31,823 nucleotides of DNA, from IMG/VR virus record IMGVR_UViG_3300005513_000187, positions 1 through 31,823 of that record, one strand, 5' to 3'. The DNA comes from a virus. This document shows, one piece after another, positions 7,478 through 16,300 of this stretch. Numbering within the stretch: the stretch's first letter is position 1; the number at the start of each line of letters is the position of its first letter. The notes beneath the pieces are model-generated. The model did no database searches. It had not been told where the DNA came from and saw nothing but the letters and a program-made list of their open reading frames with translations. Made by a program: the position numbers and the translations under genes.

Positions 7478-7936
7478 TTACAGTTTGTCGAATTGCTGAA
7501 GATTTCGCGCCCGCATAGTGGCGATGATCTTGTCGGCATAGTTCGGATCTGTCGCCCAGCCTGCAGCAGCGATGGCGCGCGCCCATTCCTCAGGTGTCTT
7601 CGCAACGAAGCAGCCCGCATAGCGCCGGTTCGCACGCAGGAATAGAGGCCGGTCATCAATGCAGGCCTGCCAGTCTGGGTATAAACGCCATTTCGCCGGC
7701 TGGACCTCGGTTTTACCGGCGATCACCTCTTCGCTGGCCATCTGCCAGATCGGACCATGCCACGAACTGTCTGCCTTGATATTGAAGAGGTTGTGAGCGT
7801 TGATTGTCGTCTTTGCAGTGCCCCATCCTGACTCGATCGCGCCTTGGGCTATCGTGAAGCTCGCCGGGATTCCGGACTTTGCCATGCAGGCTTTGGCCAT
7901 CGGTGCGATGGCTGCAATGAATTCTTCTGGTTTCAT
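7478..7936 (-). CDS. Endolysin, FlgJ/GH73-type N-acetylglucosaminidase
   Basis: The 152-residue single-domain protein cleaves the glycan strands of peptidoglycan at lysis. It has the GH73 signature around FTIAQGAIESGWGTA, with Glu35 the probable catalytic acid, followed by the NLFNIKAD segment and a terminal YADKIIATMRAR helix typical of mannosyl-glycoprotein endo-beta-N-acetylglucosaminidase-like lysins. There is no signal peptide, so release to the periplasm should depend on a holin. Its start codon overlaps the stop of the XhlA-like gene (TGATG). Confidence 0.88.
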   Translation of the reverse strand: MKPEEFIAAIAPMAKACMAKSGIPASFTIAQGAIESGWGTAKTTINAHNLFNIKADSSWHGPIWQMASEEVIAGKTEVQPAKWRLYPDWQACIDDRPLFLRANRRYAGCFVAKTPEEWARAIAAAGWATDPNYADKIIATMRARNLQQFDKL

Positions 7937-8205
7937 CAGATGGCCTTATCTGCTTTGCCGTCGAGCTTGTTATCCATGCGCTCAAGCTGTCGCATGATGG
8001 CCTCATTGGAGCGGGTGAACTGTTCAATCACCTTCTCCAGGCCGTTTTGTGTCACATAGTTTTCCGCAACATGGAGCTTGAATTCGGCGAGAGACTTCTC
8101 TACCTCTCGCAAATCGTTGATCGCCTTTTTCAACGTCCAGCTGATGAAGGTGAAAAGCGCGCCACCAACAATCTCGACGACCAGGCGAATGTTTTCGAAA
8201 TCCAT
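7936..8205 (-). CDS. XhlA-like membrane-anchored coiled-coil lysis protein (89 aa)
   Basis: One N-terminal hydrophobic helix (about residues 7-26) is followed by a heptad-patterned coiled coil (about 30-80) and a charged tail. This layout matches hemolysin XhlA-type proteins that sit next to phage lysins and work with a holin. Sequence similarity is too weak by eye to be sure. It is coupled to the endolysin by a 1-nt overlap. Confidence 0.6.
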   Translation of the reverse strand: MDFENIRLVVEIVGGALFTFISWTLKKAINDLREVEKSLAEFKLHVAENYVTQNGLEKVIEQFTRSNEAIMRQLERMDNKLDGKADKAI

Positions 8206-8236
8206 CGAGGCTCCTTAGTATGGTTAAACTCTAGGA

Positions 8237-8722
8237 CTACTTGAAATCTGCATTGGTAAAGTGGTGCGGCTTTTTGTCGGAATGCGCATCTATAAGCGAA
8301 CCAGCTACCGCATTGAGAGGATCCAGGTTGACCTCGCCGGCCGGCGGTCTGTCGTCAACCCAGTTCTCCTGCAGCATGGAGTCGCGCAGGACCATCAGCC
8401 CTGCGATGGCCTTATCGATGTGATGCATCCCAGATTCTGGATCAATGTCCTGCCCTTCCCACCATGAAAACAAATGGCGCCCAACCGCGGCATCGAAATA
8501 AACCGATGCACGCACACCGACGGCCCGGTAGTTGTGACGACCATACTTGAGGGCGCCCTCCAGCATGGCGAGTCCGATCCGCCATAACACGCGAACCGGC
8601 AGACAGGATATGGGCGTCTTTCGCGTCCCGATCATGTCCTTAGGATTGGTTTGCTTCAATACTCCAAACGTGAGCGACTCGTGCTCATCGGCGAGAGGAT
8701 CTACTTTCGTTGTGTCAGCCAT
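8237..8722 (-). CDS. MazZ-like dATP/dGTP pyrophosphohydrolase (DUF5664 family)
   Basis: The 161-residue all-helical protein shows the hallmarks of the phage dATP/dGTP diphosphohydrolase N-terminal family: NPKDMIG (about 26-32), KYGRHNYR (about 59-66) and a helix pair HLFSWWEGQDID / HHIDKAIAGLMVLRD carrying acidic and histidine residues for metal binding. Members related to MazG split dNTPs to dNMP and pyrophosphate; in cyanophage S-2L the MazZ relative supplies dGMP for 2-aminoadenine synthesis. No PurZ or DatZ partner is in this window, so that pathway is not implied. ATG 8722 is preferred over 8749 because of a GAGGT site 8 nt upstream. Its start lies 19 nt inside the preceding membrane gene. 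Confidence 0.75.
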   Translation of the reverse strand: MADTTKVDPLADEHESLTFGVLKQTNPKDMIGTRKTPISCLPVRVLWRIGLAMLEGALKYGRHNYRAVGVRASVYFDAAVGRHLFSWWEGQDIDPESGMHHIDKAIAGLMVLRDSMLQENWVDDRPPAGEVNLDPLNAVAGSLIDAHSDKKPHHFTNADFK

Positions 8723-8952
8723 TGGTGCAACCTCATAGACGCCATGCACCCAAGACCAGCACCAAGGCCCATGGCAACGACAATAAGACCGTAGCCCTTA
8801 GCGGCGGTCGAGATCAGAAAAACTTCACATCCAGCCATGCACATTGACGTTGGCAGTACCCATAAATACTGTTTGCCGGAGACGTTCAAAGTCTGAAATG
8901 CCTTAAGGCCGACAAAACAAAAAGACGTGAGAAATGCGATGAGCAAATTCAT
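8701..8952 (-). CDS. Small phage membrane protein (83 aa), function unknown
   Basis: Three hydrophobic segments (about residues 2-18, 28-48 and 53-70) make this an integral membrane protein with a basic C-terminal tail. Its start overlaps the endonuclease stop by 4 nt (ATGA) and its end overlaps the MazZ-like start. It might be a holin-like protein, but its location among nucleotide and DNA enzymes rather than beside the lysin leaves the role open. Confidence 0.65.
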   Translation of the reverse strand: MNLLIAFLTSFCFVGLKAFQTLNVSGKQYLWVLPTSMCMAGCEVFLISTAAKGYGLIVVAMGLGAGLGCMASMRLHQWLTQRK

Positions 8953-9446
8953 GTGGCTTCGCCTTTATAACGTCGCAGATACGCAATCATGCTCTCTAGT
9001 ACAGACGGGTCCTCGCCAACGACGCCAATGGTCAGGTTGCACCTTGAGCAAAGCATTCCGCGGACTTTCCCGCTTTTGTGACAGTGATCTACGTTCAATG
9101 CATTGGATGATGTCCCAGCCATATTTGGCGGGTTGTCGCAGATCTCGCAAACACCGCCGGATCGAGTCTCTAATGAGTCAAGCTCCTTGAGCGTTAGTCC
9201 ATATTTCTTGGCTCGAGCCTTTCTCTGACTCTTCTCCCTGCGCTCTCTGAATTCAGGGCGTTCTTTCATTGCCATAGCTCGCCATTTACGCCCTCGAGCG
9301 TTATGACATGCCTTGCATTCTGATGCTCGGCCGAATTCGAATGCATTATTCTTAGGGAAGTCTTCGGCCGCCTTGCGAATTCCACATTTGCTGCATTCTT
9401 TTGTCATCGTTTCCGGATCCATCGGAAACTTCGGCATAACCCCCAT
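8949..9446 (-). CDS. Recombination endonuclease VII-like HNH/zinc nuclease
   Basis: The 165-residue protein carries an N-terminal zinc ribbon (C18, C21, C44, C47) and a C-terminal endonuclease VII fold: zinc cysteines C100/C103 and C133/C136 and the metal-binding DHCH (Asp120, His121, His123) followed by CNL (Asn137). T4 endonuclease VII resolves branched DNA during packaging; many phage relatives have undetermined targets. The start at 9446 overlaps the metallophosphoesterase stop (TGATG). The frame is open further upstream to 9647, but that stretch lies fully inside the preceding gene and does not look protein-like. ATGs at 9437 and 9407 are alternative starts. Confidence 0.82.
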   Translation of the reverse strand: MGVMPKFPMDPETMTKECSKCGIRKAAEDFPKNNAFEFGRASECKACHNARGRKWRAMAMKERPEFRERREKSQRKARAKKYGLTLKELDSLETRSGGVCEICDNPPNMAGTSSNALNVDHCHKSGKVRGMLCSRCNLTIGVVGEDPSVLESMIAYLRRYKGEAT

Positions 9447-10609
9447 CAGGTCAGCGCCCCCACGTCGACGCGATGACGCTCTATTTCGCCGTGCTCCTTG
9501 TGATGCACGATGCAGATCATGTCGCGGCCAGCTCGATAGCCGTGGCCGTTTGCATAGCTGTCTTTTGCGGCCAGGGTCCGGAACGATTCGCAAATGACGC
9601 CGGGTAGCTCCGTAACGTTCTGCGAGTGAACGTGTCCTGTGTACCAATACCTATGGCTTGTTTCGCCCCAATCCTTCGAGCGATCCGATGCCATGATGCC
9701 GCCCAATTGGGCGTGCTTGACCTTATCGCCATGGGTCGATCCGATCAGCACTTTCCCAAAGCGGTAGTACCAGAATGGCGATGGATGCAAATCGACTTCC
9801 ACGCGCTTCTCTCGATCAAAGAAGGCATCTAGCGTATATGCCAATGCCCAGATCGCCTCGGGATCGTGATTACCTTGCACGCAGCGCACAACAACCTTCT
9901 TATACTTTTGCAGGGCACGCTGAATCGCATGGCGATAAGTTTCGATGCCGACCTTCAGTACCTTGACGTACCGGCTGTCGACGTCAAGCTGATGCTTGGA
10001 CCGAGGTGTACTGTTGGTCTGGTCGTTCATATGGAAGACGTCGCCAAGCAGCAGAATGACGCCAGTATCGGCGCAGGGTGCCGATTGCATCAGGCGATCG
10101 ACAGCGGCAAGCGTCATGTCGCGCGCAATATTCAAATCGAATGCGTCACCACACTCCTGCTGCCATACCTGCAGGCCGATGTGCGGGTCACCGATTGGAA
10201 AGATGGCCAGCAGATCTTTGCAGATGACCGTAGGCGCCTTGGTGATTGGTGCCAGGCCGCGGACGTCCTCGCCCATCGTTTTGATCATTTCGCGCACCAG
10301 TTCCGCTTGGCGCTCCATGTCGGCCGTCGTCTTTACCCATTGAAGGCGCGGCTTTCCATCTTCGTCATACAAGGTCGACGTTCCGCGCAGCATATAGCCG
10401 TCGGGGATAATCTTGCTCATATCATGGTCTGGCGAATAGCCTCGCCGCGCCGCCTTGGCTGCCAATCCCTTCAGTGAATCTTGAATGGTTGCGCGCGCAA
10501 CCTTCAGAGCCCTGGCAGCCGCACTGAGAGTGCCATTCCGCTCTATCGCTTCGATGAACTCAACCTGTCGTGCAGTTGCGAACTCGATCAACTTCGGATC
10601 AATTTTCAT
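9446..10609 (-). CDS. Metallophosphoesterase with N-terminal helix-turn-helix
   Basis: Residues about 12-50 form a helix-turn-helix (NGTLSAAARALKVARATIQD) resembling those of phage terminase small subunits or replication proteins. The rest (about 130-385) is a calcineurin-like phosphoesterase with all five metal-ligand motifs: GDPHIG (Asp141, His143), LLGDVFHMND (Asp190), GNHD (Asn247, His248), STHGD (His293) and GHVH (His326, His328). The substrate is unknown; DNA ends, nucleotides or protein phosphates are possible, and the HTH favours a nucleic acid. Start overlaps the HslV-like stop by 4 nt (ATGA), end overlaps the nuclease start. Confidence 0.87.
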   Translation of the reverse strand: MKIDPKLIEFATARQVEFIEAIERNGTLSAAARALKVARATIQDSLKGLAAKAARRGYSPDHDMSKIIPDGYMLRGTSTLYDEDGKPRLQWVKTTADMERQAELVREMIKTMGEDVRGLAPITKAPTVICKDLLAIFPIGDPHIGLQVWQQECGDAFDLNIARDMTLAAVDRLMQSAPCADTGVILLLGDVFHMNDQTNSTPRSKHQLDVDSRYVKVLKVGIETYRHAIQRALQKYKKVVVRCVQGNHDPEAIWALAYTLDAFFDREKRVEVDLHPSPFWYYRFGKVLIGSTHGDKVKHAQLGGIMASDRSKDWGETSHRYWYTGHVHSQNVTELPGVICESFRTLAAKDSYANGHGYRAGRDMICIVHHKEHGEIERHRVDVGALT

Positions 10610-11034
10610 CGTTTCCCGCCTATGGTCATGGTTTGAACCTCCGCGCCCGTGGCGGAGTCATATTGCGACGCAATCCTGATAGCTTTGTTGGGAGAGGCGC
10701 CCATCGCCATAGCACCGAGCGCGAACGAAGCGCCAGAACCGATGGCGAAGTATCCGTCTTCGATCTGCAATGCGATCATCTCCGAGCCCCACCAGAGCAG
10801 CTCGCCGGCGGCGGTCAGTTCCAGAGCCTCGAAGCAGGCCTCATTGAACGATGGCTTTGCGCCAGGATTCCTGCGCCATTCGATGAACTGCATCGCCTGC
10901 TCGGCGTTGCCGCAAAATCCGATCAGCGATCCGTTTATGCGATGGATCTTAGTGGTCATGAATGCCGCGCCGCCAGAATCCGAGATGCGCTTATCCGCCG
11001 CCATGCTTCGGCGGTTGCAAACGATGGTGGTCAC
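10606..11034 (-). CDS. HslV/proteasome-beta-like Ntn hydrolase encoded by the prophage
   Basis: The GTG at 11034, preceded by GGGAG at 8 nt, starts a 142-residue protein that reads M-TTIVCNRRSMAADKRIS, so Met removal would expose Thr1 exactly as in HslV. Counted from Thr1, an Asp (13) and Lys (28, in TTKIHRI) take the places of HslV Asp17 and Lys33, and the segments GSLIGFCGNAEQ and GYFAIGSGASFALGAM match HslV strands and helices. HslV has about 175 residues; the missing part is mainly in the middle helices. No HslU-type ATPase is visible nearby. It may process a phage protein, use host HslU, or have lost peptidase activity. An upstream in-frame ATG (11127) would bury Thr1 and overlap the LamG gene. 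Confidence 0.78.
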   Translation of the reverse strand: MTTIVCNRRSMAADKRISDSGGAAFMTTKIHRINGSLIGFCGNAEQAMQFIEWRRNPGAKPSFNEACFEALELTAAGELLWWGSEMIALQIEDGYFAIGSGASFALGAMAMGASPNKAIRIASQYDSATGAEVQTMTIGGKR

Positions 11035-11063
11035 TGGAATGCTCCCGGAAAGCGTGCCGCGGC

Positions 11064-11852
11064 TTATGTGGCTACGAAGGCAAATGGGCGAGCACTGATG
11101 ACTATTGGGGCGCTTGGCGGTACCCAAATTTGCGGCGTAGGCATAAACAATTGCGAGGGGTTGCGTGATAGACTGACCAAATCACGCGCAGGCAAGGCGC
11201 GTGGCCAAAACCCGAACAAATAGAAATCCATGGGCCGCGTTATCTCACTGCTATCGCCTTTCTTCGCACCCAGTACCATACGGTCACTGTTCAAGACTGT
11301 TGAAGCAGTCGTGGCTTGCGTCAAATCGTAGCCATCTAGCGCAACCTGGCAAGTCGTATTATCGTAAGAAACCGCGATAACGTTAATTCGCCCAAGCTGA
11401 ACTTTCGGTGCGCCTGCCGATGCGGCCATGATGACGACGGTGTTATCGTTGACGATGTTCACCGTTCCATCACTTTGAATCTGAATCTGAAATGAACCAC
11501 TTGATGTGCTAGCTTCGAAGCTCTTTTCAAGCACCGTGTTATACGTCGAAAACGTATCCATGCGAAATGCGACCAGCACGGTAAATGCCGAAATATGGAA
11601 CGGAGCGACGTTGCCGAAATCGACCCATTCTCCCGCCGCTGTCAGGCGCGCGGCGCCTATGCCGCCATTTTGAACATAAGCCGCACCGCCTGTCGAAACG
11701 ATGCTTCCTGAAAGTTCCTGATGCGCACCTTGCGTCAACAAAGACGGCGTGTTGAACGGGCAAATAATCGCGTCAGCAGCGTATATGCTGCTGCGGTCTA
11801 ATTGCGCCTGTCCGGGCGGTCGTATCCGGTTGCCGCCGTAGGAAAGTTTCAT
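11064..11852 (-). CDS. LamG/concanavalin-like virion protein, probable carbohydrate-binding adsorption protein
   Basis: The 262-residue protein shows a beta-rich LamG-like jelly-roll pattern (about residues 60-225): alternating hydrophobic strands such as FTVLVAFRMD, SFQIQIQSDGTVNIVND and RINVIAVSYDN. Such domains in phages bind cell-surface glycans. Position directly downstream of tail fibre-type genes supports a virion role. ATG 11852 begins 2 nt after the preceding stop; an earlier ATG (11888) would lie inside that gene. The C-terminus, rich in Pro, Ile and Phe, resembles that of other phage LamG proteins. Confidence 0.68.
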   Translation of the reverse strand: MKLSYGGNRIRPPGQAQLDRSSIYAADAIICPFNTPSLLTQGAHQELSGSIVSTGGAAYVQNGGIGAARLTAAGEWVDFGNVAPFHISAFTVLVAFRMDTFSTYNTVLEKSFEASTSSGSFQIQIQSDGTVNIVNDNTVVIMAASAGAPKVQLGRINVIAVSYDNTTCQVALDGYDLTQATTASTVLNSDRMVLGAKKGDSSEITRPMDFYLFGFWPRALPARDLVSLSRNPSQLFMPTPQIWVPPSAPIVISARPFAFVAT

Positions 11853-11854
11853 AA

Positions 11855-12370
11855 CTATACCGTTTGCTTCTGGATACGTTGGTACCAAATGCCGTGATTG
11901 CCTGAAGTCGAATCAAGGTTCACGCCAGTATTTTGCGCAACGAAAACGCCCCAGGATTGTGGCATTTCACCGAACGCACGAGCGATGGATGTGGGGGGCA
12001 TGTAATACACTTGGCCGTTCGTCGCTTCGATGGCAATCGACCAAAGCAATTTCATCATAACTTGCTTACCGTTCGCACTCGTAAGGGTCCGTGAACCAGC
12101 CGAACCAGTAAGCGTATCTGGGTAGGTCGATGTGCCGCTTAAAATCGAAATAGGAGCGAAGGCCCATACTTCGATCAACTTTGCGGCTGTCGGCGAAGTA
12201 CCTAGCTTAATCATGCCGCTGACCAAATGGTCAAGGTCGAGATTGCTGGAATTGTCTATGATATCGCTTTGATTGCCGACCAGAAGTGTCGAACTCGTCG
12301 CCAAACTAGCCAACGTAATGTTCAGCGCAGCGGTGTTTGACGAAGGATACTTTGTTTTGATATCGGACAT
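11855..12370 (-). CDS. Predicted virion-associated protein (171 aa), unknown function
   Basis: No named domain is recognised. The N-terminal sequence MSDIKTKYPSSNTAALNITL followed by a beta-rich body resembles small proteins often encoded beside tail fibre genes in siphoviruses of beta-proteobacteria. The predominance of Ser/Thr/Asn and short strands fits a fibre or fibre-tip component. It lies 12 bp downstream of the DUF2793 gene and almost abuts the LamG-like gene. Confidence 0.6.
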   Translation of the reverse strand: MSDIKTKYPSSNTAALNITLASLATSSTLLVGNQSDIIDNSSNLDLDHLVSGMIKLGTSPTAAKLIEVWAFAPISILSGTSTYPDTLTGSAGSRTLTSANGKQVMMKLLWSIAIEATNGQVYYMPPTSIARAFGEMPQSWGVFVAQNTGVNLDSTSGNHGIWYQRIQKQTV

Positions 12371-12382
12371 TTGAAACCCCTA

Positions 12383-13279
12383 TTAACGAGTGCCTGGAAT
12401 GACGATTTTCAAATCGCTCAGATTCGCATCAGGCGTGCCCGATACGACAATGGAAACGACGTTGCCGGCCGATGCGGACTTCGCCGTATGGCTTGTGGTG
12501 GCGAACGTGGCGGATGTCGCGCTTGCGGCGAAAGTGATCGTGCCAATTGTCGTACCCTCGACTTGTACGTTAAACACGGCGCCTGTGAGAGCGGCGACGG
12601 TGCTCTTCGCATAGGCGCCGGCGAAATCTGCGGGCCATGAAATCGGGCGAGCGACGGGAACGGCCAGCACCGTGGCTCCGGTCGTCGGCTGGCCTGGGTA
12701 CCAGCACGTCAAATCAAATGGTTGCGTCTGCGGCGCATAGAGCGTATCGAAATACGTCTTCAGGGTCGCCTTGATGTTCGCCCAGTTCAGCTTCTTGAGT
12801 ACGTTTGAGGCCGCACTATCCATCAGTGCGACGCAATCAGCGTCGACAGGAGCCGTTTTTGCTGCAGCGCCGTTTATGTCGAGAGACATTACTAGACCGC
12901 CGCCCGACACGATCACATCGCCATAATCGCCGTCCGGGAGTACCGCGCCCGTCTCGACAATCCAGTTGGTTCCGTCGAATAGGTAGCGCCTGTCGTCGGC
13001 GCAAACCCATAGGCTGTTGCCATGGATCGGAGCGTAATATTTCCAACTCCCACCGAAGAAGTGCGCGATGTTATTGTCCTTGCCAGCCCATGTTCCAGTA
13101 GCACCCGCTGCGACGATGTAGACGTCACCGTTTGCCGGCGTCGATGGTGCGACAGTGAGCGTCATGCTCAGCGCACGGACAAGTCGTCCCTCGATCTGGC
13201 GCAGCGCGGTGTTGTGGGTAATCTCTTTTCCGCTTTGCGAAGACGAAAGCTCGTCCAGCCCCAGAATTTCTGTGGTCAT
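12383..13279 (-). CDS. DUF2793 tail fibre-type protein
   Basis: Residues about 3-110 match the DUF2793 pattern: LGLDELSSSQSGKEITHN, GDVYIVAAGATGTWAGKDN and the Trp-rich FFGGSWKYYAPIHG, typical of phage and gene-transfer-agent fibre proteins. A coiled linker (NVLKKLNWANIKATLKTYF) common in tail fibres follows, then a beta-rich C-terminal half (about 190-298). Probable role is host recognition. It lies 25 bp downstream of the tail tip gene. Confidence 0.75.
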   Translation of the reverse strand: MTTEILGLDELSSSQSGKEITHNTALRQIEGRLVRALSMTLTVAPSTPANGDVYIVAAGATGTWAGKDNNIAHFFGGSWKYYAPIHGNSLWVCADDRRYLFDGTNWIVETGAVLPDGDYGDVIVSGGGLVMSLDINGAAAKTAPVDADCVALMDSAASNVLKKLNWANIKATLKTYFDTLYAPQTQPFDLTCWYPGQPTTGATVLAVPVARPISWPADFAGAYAKSTVAALTGAVFNVQVEGTTIGTITFAASATSATFATTSHTAKSASAGNVVSIVVSGTPDANLSDLKIVIPGTR

Positions 13280-13304
13280 GTGATTTACCTGTTATGGAAT
13301 TGAC

Positions 13305-16300
13305 TTACGGCGTGTATGGCGTCCAGAGGCCTGGCGAATAGGTCGTGCCGTCGAAGATCAGCGGCTTCATGTACATGTCATAGGTATATTGAGCTTCGGC
13401 CGGAGGAATCCCCGCCGGGACTGCCTGCTTGACGTCGCGCCAGTGCTCTTCGCGGAATGCGATGAATGTTCCGTTTGTTGCGCCGCCAAGGAGCCGCGAA
13501 ATGAAGCCCTTGAATACGCCTGTGATTGGGTCGTATCCCGTCTCGTTTGGATCCAGCCGAGAATGCATAGTCCAAGTGTCGCCGCCGTCATCGCTTGAAT
13601 AATCGGCATTGTCTCCAATGGCAACGATACGGCCACTGGACAACACAAACAGTTTCCAAAGCGGGTTAGCCTTCCAATAGTCTGCAGCGAGCGTCGGCGC
13701 GGGCGAAATATCCTCCCAGGTTACGCCATCCGCACTTCTCACGATCACTGGTGTGCCAACGTAGTAGCCACTCGGGGACGGGGAGAAGAAATATTTCTTA
13801 ACCCCAGCAGCATAGAATTTCCCGCCGATATATTCGACCGCATAAAGTGCAGTCTCTACGCGGGAATCAGTTGTGAAATTGAGATACAAACTGGTGTACG
13901 GCCCATCAAATGTAGACGAGTAATAGAGGTTTTTCCCTCCAATCCCAACCGCTACATACATCCCGCCGCCATATGCGATGTCAAACAGCTCTGTCGCTGG
14001 ATTCGGATCCATGAGTGCATTACCAAAGTCGCCTGGTAGCGACACGCAGCAGTTGTGCTGCCAGGTGAGCGCTCCGTCGCTACTCGACATGATCTCACCT
14101 CGCTTGCGCAGCGCGATGAATCTACTGCCAGCTTTGATGACCCTCCGGATTTCATCGCCGCTATCATTGGCAAAGCCCGAAGGATAGGCGCTGTAGCTAG
14201 CCTGCGTCCAATTCGTCAAATCCGTGCTGGAGTGAATTCGATATGGGTTCCCTGCGCCCGGGGTCGCGACAACATATGTCGTCCCGTCATAGCAGACCTT
14301 ATCGAACGGCACTCCAGACGGGAGATTATTTGGCGCCAGAGCCGTGTAAGTCAGTCCATCGGTGCTTGCCCAGAGCGGGCTCGGAATTCCATCGACGATC
14401 AGCTCATATACGGACGGTGCGATGAAGTGCGAGCCATTCCAAAGGCGGGGCGCGCCCCATGGGTTTGCAGTCACCGTATTCCCTGTCGGTACGGGGTTGC
14501 CAGGATTTGCAGTTTGGACCGGATCGATGATGGGAGGCGGCGCATATGGGTCTGCTCCTGGCGCCGAAAAATCGTAGAACGGTGTCTGATTGTCGGTCCT
14601 GATGCTAACGCCGATGCCATCGCCATAGTCGCTATTCTTCTGCGCCACCCTGAATTTTAGTACAGGCGGCACGCCGCCGAAATCAGCCGTGATCGAGCTG
14701 GGCGAATAGACGAAGAATTCATCTGCCGTCGTATAGCTCTTCGAAACATCCCCGTCGACAGTGCTGACAGTGATGCTAAAGGTTGTGAATGCTCCGTCGA
14801 TCAGAACGTCAGTCCCGCTAAGCCACTCGCCACCCACAAGACTCCGATGCGCCCACGAAAACACGAAACCGCCATCGTTCAGCGATTCGGCCTTGAGGTT
14901 CGCAACGGAATATGGCCGGCGCCGTGCGGCACGATCCGTGAACGTCTGCGCGGCGGCATCTGAAAGCTTCGTCCTGAACGCTGGTGCCTTATACAGCCGC
15001 TCCTGGTTCAGGTCGCGTGATGGCGGATTGTAGAGGCGCCATGACACATCCGACGCCAGAATGAACGAATCGTCCACCTTGTGAAGAGACATCGCCCATT
15101 CCGTTCCCCGACAGCCGCGCAGCAACCCGGACAGGACGTAGGTATTGGGTCCAACAAGCGTGGCGTTCTTGTAGTGAATGATCTCCCAGATGCCATCGCG
15201 GCCGAGTGCGGCCACACCGTATCCATTCAGCACCTGGGTCTCTGTATAGCTAGGCAGCGTTGTGCCGCGTGCCATCACGATGGTTACAGTACTGCCTTCA
15301 TCGAAGATATTCCCTCCGGTGAAATTCGGCAGCACTGATATTGCAGTTCCGATCGCAGATTTATCTGAGAACGCGAGAATCGAATTATAGGTGCTGCCCT
15401 CGTCCTCACTGCGGAAAACTTCTGCGCCTGGCCAGCTCTGCTCCGTCCCGCACATGGCGACATAGAATCCTTTGTTCTGGTCCTCATCACGCAGGATCGG
15501 GATATCCATTAACTCCAGGACTGTCACCGACGGCTGGAAAATCGTCTGCGATGCGTATGCCGGCGTAACGCCATCGGCGCCGGACTGGGTGAACACTTCA
15601 GCGCTCTCCATTGCACCTTCCCATTGGATGATCCCATTGGGCTGATCGCGGCGGAGCGTGATCCTGGCCCGATAGGTTGCATTATCCGTGGGAAGGCTGA
15701 CGATATCCGTCGGTTCAAGGAATGCGTACTTACGGGTGGTGGTCCATTTGAATGTGTTGTTCTGCCAGGCCTGATACAGCATGGTCCGGGCAACTTCCTT
15801 AGCCTTGACTGAATTCATGACGATGGCCAGTTGCACCGTCAGATGCTGACGGGTGTCCTTGGTGATGCGGCGATCATATTGGTTTCCGACCTGATGGTCC
15901 GCATCGATATCAGGATACTGAACATCACACTGGACAGGCAATTCGGTTTGAAACGCCCGGATTACCTGCAGATTCGCTGGCATTTCCTGGCCATGCTCAT
16001 GCGCAGCGCGATCAATAGCCGGAATGGTCGTTACGGTCGACGATCCGCGCTTGACGAATTTAACCTGGTCCTCCGATTCAACTGCATCGAAATAAAATGC
16101 TTGCTGCAGCGGCTCGATCGCGGCCCGGCCAGCCATCTGGTGTGGAACCGGATAACCGATCACCTCGTCGGTGAGTTGCGAAACATTCAGGTCCGCGGTT
16201 GTGAGCCCGCCGCGCTGACAGATGTCGGAGACTATGTCACCTAAGAGGACCGTATCAGGAGCTAGCCGACCGCCAATTGGGATCTTCCATACCACACCAC

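Noticed and set aside
9447-9647. N-terminal extension of the endonuclease VII-like protein (67 extra residues)
   Set aside because: It overlaps the metallophosphoesterase in another frame and is Arg-rich shadow sequence; the zinc ribbon begins after the ATG at 9446.
11035-11127. Upstream ATG start for the HslV-like protein
   Set aside because: It would add 31 residues in front of the catalytic threonine and overlap the LamG-like gene; GTG 11034 has a good binding site and the expected Thr1 position.
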